Below are positions 58,771-64,000 of a DNA stretch of 64,000 bases, one piece after another; within the stretch, counting starts at the first letter, position 1; every line of letters begins with the position of its first letter. The notes beneath the pieces are model-generated. The model was not told where the DNA came from and ran no database searches. It saw nothing but the letters and a program-made list of their open reading frames with translations. The translations under genes were made by a program, and so were the position numbers. The DNA comes from Salipaludibacillus sp. LMS25 (GTDB lineage Bacteria > Bacillota > Bacilli > Bacillales > Salisediminibacteriaceae). The stretch is from NCBI RefSeq assembly GCF_024362805.1, contig NZ_CP093299.1, positions 3,380,001 through 3,444,000 of the forward strand. Direction: 5' to 3'.

Positions 58771-59697
58771 ATGAAAGCAGTTATTTGTACACAATATGGA
58801 TCGCCTGAAGTTCTTCAGATTAAAGAAGTGGCAAAACCTAAACCTAAAGATAATGAAGTCTTGATAAAAATATATGCAACAACAGCACATATAGGCGATA
58901 CGCGCATTAGAAGAGTGGATCCGTTTTTTGTACGGTTTATTTTTGGACTGTTCAAGCCAAAAAAAAATCTAATACTTGGTCTGGAAATTTCAGGTGTTGT
59001 TGAAGCTGTCGGAAAAGATATAAAAACATTTAAAAAAGGGGATAAAATATTTGCGTTGACTGGTTTTGGTTTGGGCGGATATGCTGAATATCGGTGTCTT
59101 CCAGAGAAAGTTAAAGAGGGAACTCAGCAAAGAAAGGGACTGGTCGCCTTAAAACCTGAGAATTTAACTTTCGAAGAAGCAGCAACTGTTCCTGCAGGAG
59201 GACTTACAGCCTTAAAAAACCTACAAAAAGCAAATATAGGAAAAGGCCATAAAATATTGATAAATGGAGCATCAGGAAGCCTAGGAACATACGCCATCCA
59301 ACTGGCTAAATATTATGGAGCAGAAGTTACTGCTGTATGTAGTGCAGAGAATTTTGAATTGGTAAAATCCATTGGAGCTGATAAAGTTATTGACTATACG
59401 AAAGAAGACTTCATCCAAAAGCAAGATAAATACGACATTGTGTATGATGCTGTAATGAAGTTAAACGCCTCAAGAAGCAGAAAAATATTAAACAGTAATG
59501 GTGTTTTTCTAAATAACTCTCGTCTTCCAAAAATAAAAGAAGAAGATTTATTGTTTTTAAAAAACTTGATTGAAAAAAACATGCTAAAACCCGTTATGGA
59601 CAGGACGTATTCGATAGAAGAAATTGTTGAGGCGCATAGGTACGTTGACAAGGGACATAAAATAGGAAATGTGGCAGTAACGATATTTGCTGAATAA
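58771..59697 (+). CDS. MDR-family NAD(P)-dependent dehydrogenase / quinone reductase
   Basis: 308 residues, medium-chain dehydrogenase fold of the zinc-free quinone-reductase branch: EVLIKIYATTAHIGDTRIRR, GLEISGVVEAVGKDIKTFKKGDKIFAL, and the cofactor loop INGASGSLGTYAIQLAKYYGAEV with GADKVIDY. AGGGGG precedes the ATG at 58771. It is richer in A and Lys/Ile codons than the neighbouring core genes and lies between two tRNA-end-like sequences, so it is probably acquired. Substrate unknown. Confidence 0.85.
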   Translation: MKAVICTQYGSPEVLQIKEVAKPKPKDNEVLIKIYATTAHIGDTRIRRVDPFFVRFIFGLFKPKKNLILGLEISGVVEAVGKDIKTFKKGDKIFALTGFGLGGYAEYRCLPEKVKEGTQQRKGLVALKPENLTFEEAATVPAGGLTALKNLQKANIGKGHKILINGASGSLGTYAIQLAKYYGAEVTAVCSAENFELVKSIGADKVIDYTKEDFIQKQDKYDIVYDAVMKLNASRSRKILNSNGVFLNNSRLPKIKEEDLLFLKNLIEKNMLKPVMDRTYSIEEIVEAHRYVDKGHKIGNVAVTIFAE

Positions 59698-59979
59698 TGA
59701 ACGCCCAACAGCAAGGTTTACGGTTTCGCTATGCTACGCCCAAATCCATCAGGCGAAGATTAAGAACCATCTAGTTTAAGGGACACTTGAGGTTGAGCAA
59801 CTTATTCATTGTCTTCCATTTGCTTATTTGTTACAAATAAAATGGGATTTTAAATGATAGTATCAAAAATAGTTCCACAGATGTGAGGGATGTTAAAATT
59901 ACTGTGAACTTATACAAGAAGAAATCATTTTACACATAATCCATACAAAACCTTATAAACTAAATAGCTATTAACCTAT

Positions 59980-59998
59980 TTCGCCTCCACCACCGGTA
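59980..59998 (+). other. Possible att site: partial copy of a tRNA 3' end
   Basis: TTCGCCTCCACCACCGGTA resembles the T-loop-to-acceptor end of tRNA-Leu(CAA) (TTCGACCCCGACCACCGGTA at 58215-58234): 10 identical bases at the right end, and TTCG plus most of the Cs at the left. It may be the far attachment site of a segment inserted into that tRNA. The shared CCTCCACCA also fits the ends of other tRNAs, so the match is not unique. Confidence 0.4.
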
Positions 59999-60036
59999 TT
60001 AATTACATAACCCATTAAGTTCATTAATTCATTATT

Positions 60037-60078
60037 AGCCCGTAAGCCTTTATAAAAAAAGCTTACGGGCTTTTTGTA
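60037..60078 (+). terminator. Strong terminator-like hairpin
   Basis: 11-bp perfect stem AGCCCGTAAGC (60037-60047) and GCTTACGGGCT (60061-60071), then TTTTGTATT. No gene reads into it now; if 58238-59979 is inserted DNA, this would be the original terminator of the tRNA cluster. Confidence 0.75.
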
Positions 60079-60713
60079 TTAAATTGAAATTACTATAGTA
60101 AGCGATTGATTTTTCTATGCTAGTCTTTTCCTCTAGTTTCTTCACCTATTAGACTATCCGTTAATTGAAGGTATGATAGTAAGCTCCTTAAAACTGATGG
60201 TTAAGTGCGATTAGAAGCCACTGACTCTTTATACCCTGACTGAAGAAATCTTTACTTATCGCCTCATATTAAACGTGTTTTAGCCTATACGTTTGGTTTG
60301 ATTGGAATTTACTCATTAACAAATAAGTCTTGTCATTAATAGCCTACTGGTCTGTTATGTTGGATAGGGCTAACTATAAAGGATTTAAAAGATGAGTGTA
60401 TTGAAACTCCTTGAGGGGAGAGGAGAAAGCCCTTGAAGTTGCCCCTTTAACCGTCTGACATGTGTGTTAAATGAGTGACCATGTCGTGAAATATAATGTT
60501 TTGCAAATTAAAAATTAACGCAAAGATTTGGAAAATATCTTGCTAGAAATCATGTAATAGATTAGAATAAGAACAGGTGTTCGCGAAAAATGCAAACACA
60601 TATATATGAATAAAAGGAGTGATGCGTTAAAAATGCTATATTTTTCTTACCTTTTTCCCAAAAAGGGAGATTAAATTCGTAAGATAAGATGAAATCTAGA
60701 AAGGAGGAAAGCG

Positions 60714-61400
60714 ATGAATCAAACTGAACAACCTTAGTAAAAAAATATGTAGCTAGAAAGAGTTCATACCCGTTAGAGCAAATCTACCATCTTTTAAAAG
60801 CAGAGTGGCGACGAAATGTCCTAAAATAACGAAGTTCCTTTGGACAACCACTCACGAGGTAGAAGCCCTTTATTGAGACACGTTAGTAAAAGGCCTTGAA
60901 AAGCCCGATGGTCAACATCCTTTACCTTTATTAATTGGCAGTATAAAGAACCAAAGCTGAAGTAGCAAGAAATGCTACTACCTAGTGTATGTGATCCGAT
61001 TCCTTTATTAGTTACAGTGTTAAGAATGAAAACGAGCGAATTTGCGGACGAGTTTAAACTTGAAGAACATGTCATAAAAAAGAAGAAGACCAGCGGCAAC
61101 TGATCTCCTTCTTAATTGACCCGAAAGAATAGGGTCGATGCGAAGACGACGGCAATCGTCAACGCATTTCCTGATTATGAATCCCAATCAGTCTTAGCAG
61201 AAGCTTTGGGATTCGATCGTAAAACCATTAGGCAAAATTAAAAAAGCTTAGCACAAAACTATGACGAAGACGTCATGGGAGAATTACGCTTATACTTTTC
61301 TGCCTAGTATGATAAACGCATTGAAGGATCTCTCCTTTAGCGTTATCACAATGTAACAACAGTTATCGATTTGTATAATGACTCATCAACTGTTGTGTAA
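60714..61400 (+). pseudogene. Heavily decayed gene of unknown identity
   Basis: An ATG after AAGGAGG (MNQTEQP) is followed by a frame broken by several stops and at least two frameshifts. Protein-like stretches in successive frames: KYVARKSSYPLEQIYHLLKA, NNEVPLDNHSRGRSPLLRHV, PIPLLVTVLRMKTSEFADEF then KLEEHVIKK, EEDQRQLISFLIDPKE, AFPDYESQSVLAEALGFDRK (helix-turn-helix-like), NYDEDVMGELRLYFSA and YDKRIEGSLL. Most stops could have come from CAA, CAG or CGA by C-to-T change. Product unknown; its place next to phage genes suggests a phage or plasmid protein. Confidence 0.55.
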
Positions 61401-61765
61401 ATGTACATTTAAAAGTCTATATTCCAATTCATACTACCACATTGAGAATATTTGTGCAATTGATATTCAATGTTTCACATTGTCATTGTAAACCAAATAT
61501 TAAGATGTTGAACGTCAGATAGAAGAATGTATCGTACGTCTTTTATCCCACTCTTAAGGGTCAGTAAAACCCCCACTGATTGAAGCTTAGCTTTATGAGC
61601 TATCATCATGCCAATAGACTGTGATTTATTGATCAATTATTAACGGTTCATTAGATCTCACGACACAAGTGGTGGTGGATAAGTGTACCTAGTAGTGAGT
61701 TGAAAGTATGATAACAAACTTGATTTAACAAAACATAGCATGATTTTGAAGAAGGAGGGATAGTG
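61401..61765. other. Gene-free stretch with element A7
   Basis: Apart from A7 at 61542-61596 no feature is seen; AAGGAGGGA lies at its right end as the ribosome binding site of the next gene. Confidence 0.5.
61542..61596 (+). repeat. Dispersed element family A, copy A7 (minimal, 55 bp)
   Basis: TTTATCCCACTCTTAAGGGT joined at CAGTAAAACCCCCAC directly to TGATTGAAGCTTAGCTTTAT. The deletion end points differ from those of A3, so the two minimal copies arose separately. Confidence 0.85.
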
Positions 61766-62128
61766 ATGAGTGTATATGATAAGGAAACAAAAATTCGTCG
61801 TTATTCCACACAGTACCACTCTCTTGGAACCTTATTAGGTGTACGTCGACTATTACGAGATTATCATATATTAAAAGAACGGCGATATGCCGGTGATTAT
61901 GTAGCCTGTGATGTTTTAACAGACTTAGAAACGGCTATATCGCTTGCACATCTGACAATAAGACAATTTCAAACCTTAAAGCTCATTTATTTTAATGATT
62001 TAACACAGAAAAGTGCAGCTGAACAACTTGATCTTCGACAAGACACCATTAGCAGACATGAAAAAGCAGCGATTAAAAAGGTCGCTGCTGTTTATTACTA
62101 TTGGACAGAGATCGGTGAAGGTTATTAA
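61766..62128 (+). CDS. Phage-type sigma-70 region 4 / ArpU-like transcription regulator
   Basis: 120 residues ending in a helix-turn-helix: LTIRQFQTLKLIYFNDLTQK, SAAEQLDLRQDTISRHEKAA, IKKVAAVYYYW. Proteins of this kind control late genes in Gram-positive prophages and lie just before the packaging genes. AAGGAGGGA precedes the ATG (a GTG one codon earlier is also possible). It is the first intact gene of the phage remnant. Confidence 0.75.
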   Translation: MSVYDKETKIRRYSTQYHSLGTLLGVRRLLRDYHILKERRYAGDYVACDVLTDLETAISLAHLTIRQFQTLKLIYFNDLTQKSAAEQLDLRQDTISRHEKAAIKKVAAVYYYWTEIGEGY

Positions 62129-62146
62129 ACAATTGGGGGTTAATAG

Positions 62147-62608
62147 ATGACGAACACAGAATTGAAAGGAAGAATAGACACTTTATGGAGTGAGACAAAA
62201 ATAGGAAAGATTTCACGTGACAATCGACTAGAAGCGATTGATAATTTGATAGAGTCTTATTTCAAAACATCAGGAGAACCGATAAAAGGGGGGGCACTTG
62301 TCCGACTAGCGACACTTTGCCTATACGAAGAAATCTCCAATTCGCATCCAGATAAAATGATGCGAGAAGAGTATCCGATAATGAGTGATAATCAGTACCG
62401 CAGAAAAACAGAAGGCCGACATGTTGGCCGAGGTGGTTTAACAGGGAAATTACGACCGTTAACCCGTGAGGTTCCTCTTTCTTTAGCAGCTAACATTGCA
62501 GCGGATGGAAGAGAATATAATTACCCCTCCCGTCGTGAAGTTGATGTGCAAGAAGCGATCGACATTGAATGTTATCGATACAATCATATAGGTAGTATTG
62601 CCAATTAA
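62147..62608 (+). CDS. Phage-associated protein of unknown function
   Basis: 153 residues, MTNTELKGRIDTLWSETKIG, helical N-terminal half (NRLEAIDNLIESYFKTSG, GGALVRLATLCLYEEI) and a basic segment RRKTEGRHVGRGGLTGKLRP. Not recognised. It follows the sigma-like gene by 18 bases in the same direction, so both belong to one late-gene operon. No terminase, portal or capsid gene follows. Confidence 0.65.
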   Translation: MTNTELKGRIDTLWSETKIGKISRDNRLEAIDNLIESYFKTSGEPIKGGALVRLATLCLYEEISNSHPDKMMREEYPIMSDNQYRRKTEGRHVGRGGLTGKLRPLTREVPLSLAANIAADGREYNYPSRREVDVQEAIDIECYRYNHIGSIAN

Positions 62609-63195
62609 TGATCATTTGAAGAATGTAACAATTAAATTGCCAATACAAAAAGTGAACATGCTAAATACTCTATTAAGGTTCGTTTTAAAAAGAGCTGCTG
62701 CAAAAGACGCTGATTCCCGATAGTGATACCATCATTTACTGAAGACGACCCCTTGGGAAAGGTGAGGTGTTTCTACAGATGGTTTGTATGATGAAATTGG
62801 TCCAGTTGCTAAAAAATAAAATTTTTTTATTAAAACTATCCATTTTTTTAGCCATTAGTTATCTTACCTTTTATGAAGGAGAGACAACATCCTTTACTCA
62901 CTGATTGGAATGTTCTTAACATTTGATTTCACTCTTTAACGAAGTGATCATGTTGAAATAGTGTGTGTGAGTTTCATATGCTCGTCCGGAGAACTCACTA
63001 CATGCTAAAAACCGTTCAATTTTAAAACTCACATCGTAAATGGCGTGGCTTGAATGTTTAAAGAAACGTGACAGTGGAGAAAAGGCTGGCTCTACCTGAC
63101 TAAAACAATGTAGTCGGAAATCTCTAACCGATTACAAAAGGGTGTTCCGCTCCGATTATGCGGAAATACAATTAAAATTTTAGGAGGAATAAATG
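62609..63195. other. Gene-free junction inside the phage remnant
   Basis: About 590 bases where a complete phage would have packaging and head genes. It holds GGTTCGTTTTA at about 62678, similar to the right end of family B, and a CCCCTTGGGAAAG...ATGGTTTGTATGA block (about 62749-62792) similar to 16318-16360. No open frame of note. Confidence 0.4.
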
Positions 63196-63648
63196 ATGGC
63201 AATGGAATACAAAGGTGATGACGTACTATTTGCAGTGGCAATTTCAGATGAAAATGGGGAGACATTGGTCCGACCATTTAACCAAACAGGTGGATCAACA
63301 AATATTTCTGCAGAGAGTATTGATTTAACGACAAAAGATAAGACAGGCTCCGATTATGGCAGCGTGTCACAAGAAGTTTCTTTAGAAGGGATTGTTACGG
63401 AAGGTGATCCGTTTGTGAATCACATTAAAAAGGCACTCCGTAATAAGGAATTTGTGAAAATTTACGAAATTGATACACGAACGAAAGAAGCGGAGCATGG
63501 CATGTATATGGTTTCTTCTTTTGAGCGCACTTATAGTAATGGTGAGTTCGCTACGTACTCCTTAAGTGGGACGTTAAATGGAGGCGTAACAGATGAAACA
63601 TTGGTGGAAATCCCTGAAGGTGCTCCAGCAACTGAAGAAACACCCTAA
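63196..63648 (+). CDS. Phage major tail protein, TP901-1 family
   Basis: 150 residues. Family pattern: GDDVLFAVAISDENGETLVR at the N-terminus, then NISAESIDLTTKDKTGSDYG, SQEVSLEGIVTEGDPFVNHI and FERTYSNGEFATYSLSGTLN. It forms the tail tube of siphophages. AGGAGGAA is seven bases before the ATG at 63196 (another ATG is at 63193). The frame ends CCC-TAA; a +1 shift there would add 24 residues (next entry). An intact tail gene directly after a large head-module gap marks a deleted prophage. Confidence 0.85.
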   Translation: MAMEYKGDDVLFAVAISDENGETLVRPFNQTGGSTNISAESIDLTTKDKTGSDYGSVSQEVSLEGIVTEGDPFVNHIKKALRNKEFVKIYEIDTRTKEAEHGMYMVSSFERTYSNGEFATYSLSGTLNGGVTDETLVEIPEGAPATEETP

Positions 63649-63721
63649 CCAGCCCGAGGAAGCAGACTCACCAGACCAATCTGATCATGGTGAGTCTAGT
63701 GAGGGTGGGGGAGATGATTAA
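63643..63721 (+). CDS. +1 frameshift site and acidic C-terminal extension of the tail protein
   Basis: CCC (63643-63645) is followed by the stop TAA. If the proline tRNA slips from CCC to CCT, reading continues as AACCAGCCCGAGGAAGCA and gives NQPEEADSPDQSDHGESSEG then GGDD before TAA at 63719-63721. The extension is acidic and has no start of its own with a ribosome binding site. The same CCC-UAA type of +1 shift is known for the major tail protein of phage SPP1 (gp17.1 and gp17.1*). Here it is inferred from sequence. Confidence 0.6.
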
Positions 63722-63790
63722 TAGTGAAAGGCGGCGTCCACATGAGGGCGCCTATTTTATTTTGAACATAACCGAAAGGATGATGAATAG

Positions 63791-64000
63791 ATGGCAACAT
63801 TTGAAATCCAAGAAAAAGAATATGAGCTTAAGTTAACGTTTGATAGTGTGAAGTATTTAAACAACGTGGTAGAAGGGGGGTCTTTAGGTTTGATTGGGAA
63901 AGCGATGATGGGTGACCTAGACGTTTTCTCTCATATTGTCCACGCAGGTCTTTTCCACCATGGTAAGAATTTTTCATATAAGGAAGTAGAGGCAGAAATC
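63791..64000 (+). CDS. Phage tail assembly chaperone, N-terminal part (runs off the window)
   Basis: First 70 residues: MATFEIQEKEYELKLTFDSV then KYLNNVVEGGSLGLIGKAMM. This is the N-terminal pattern of tail assembly chaperones (gpG-like) that follow the major tail protein in siphophages and are often extended by a further frameshift. AAAGGATGATG precedes the ATG. The gene continues beyond 64000. Confidence 0.75.
   Translation, partial: MATFEIQEKEYELKLTFDSVKYLNNVVEGGSLGLIGKAMMGDLDVFSHIVHAGLFHHGKNFSYKEVEAEI

Larger units (their letters stand above)
59698..60713. other. Gene-free stretch between dehydrogenase gene and decayed gene
   Basis: About 1 kb without an intact gene. It contains the tRNA-end-like sequence at 59980-59998 and the terminator at 60037-60078. 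The remainder (60080-60700) shows short protein-like fragments with many stops, suggesting decayed DNA, but I cannot name them. Confidence 0.4.

Noticed and set aside
59970..60010. tmRNA (ssrA) 3' end
   Set aside because: Only the CCTCCACCA-like tail fits; no tRNA-like 5' half or tag frame is found upstream.
60821..61099. Open frame on the minus strand (92 codons)
   Set aside because: It is the complement of the protein-like plus-strand fragments of the decayed gene, has no ribosome binding site and an odd composition.
60714..61400. Stop codon reassignment (TAA/TAG read as Gln) in the broken frame
   Set aside because: Frameshifts are also needed, TGA is among the stops, and neighbouring phage genes use TAA and TGA normally; decay explains it better.

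Overview
The window is from a low-GC, endospore-forming member of the Bacillaceae. From about 20 kb to 58 kb the gene order follows the Bacillus subtilis yfhD-to-rrnD segment: yfhD, yfhE, yfhF, recX, yfhH, sspK, yfhJ, yfhP, mutY, fabL, sspE, ygaC, ygaD, ygaE, gsaB, bcp(ygaF), perR, ygzB, ygxA, rrn operon and the trnD-type tRNA cluster (order of B. subtilis recalled, not searched). Spore genes (sspK, sspE) confirm a spore former. The two predicted lipoproteins at 8.9 and 15.1 kb are very rich in Asp and Glu, which fits a salt- or alkali-adapted Bacillus (inference).

Layout. 0-4.8 kb: two-component system with a phospholipase D-like protein, and a formate/nitrite-type channel. 4.8-7.7 kb: repeats around two genes that each look frameshifted. 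7.7-14.6 kb: an AraC regulator and a galacto-oligosaccharide operon (binding protein, two permeases, GH42 beta-galactosidase) without its own ATPase. 15.1-19 kb: a FixH/YtkA-like lipoprotein and treA-treR with a textbook TreR operator but no treP. 19-29.5 kb: yfh block, recX, lactate permease, mutY. 29.8-32.6 kb: an inserted gamma-glutamyltransferase/split chromate transporter module. 32.9-38.7 kb: fabL, sspE, ygaC, ygaD, ygaE. 39-45.2 kb: glutamate synthase large subunit and gsaB. 45.4-50.7 kb: potassium channel, peroxiredoxin, a dehydrogenase/DarA-like pair, perR, ygzB, ygxA. 51.1-58.2 kb: rRNA operon plus 15 tRNAs; the tRNA-Asp expected between fMet and Phe is absent and a decayed tandem repeat sits there. 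58.2-64 kb: a low-GC dehydrogenase gene, a heavily decayed gene and the remains of a tailed-phage late region.

The most striking feature is a set of short structured intergenic elements: 7 copies of family A and 9 of family B, all 16 in the same orientation although the genes lie on both strands. Both start just after TTTAT (or a close variant), most copies end with TTTAT or a close variant, both share the same right-end hairpin (AATCAGTGGG...CCCACTGATT), and both occur in full-length and internally deleted forms. The lack of terminal inverted repeats, subterminal hairpins, a fixed short flanking motif and strand polarity is what one would expect of non-autonomous elements moved by an IS200/IS605-type Y1 transposase; that mechanism is inferred and no transposase is in the window. 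A second notable signal is a CCC-TAA +1 frameshift site at the end of the phage major tail protein gene, which would add a 24-residue acidic tail.
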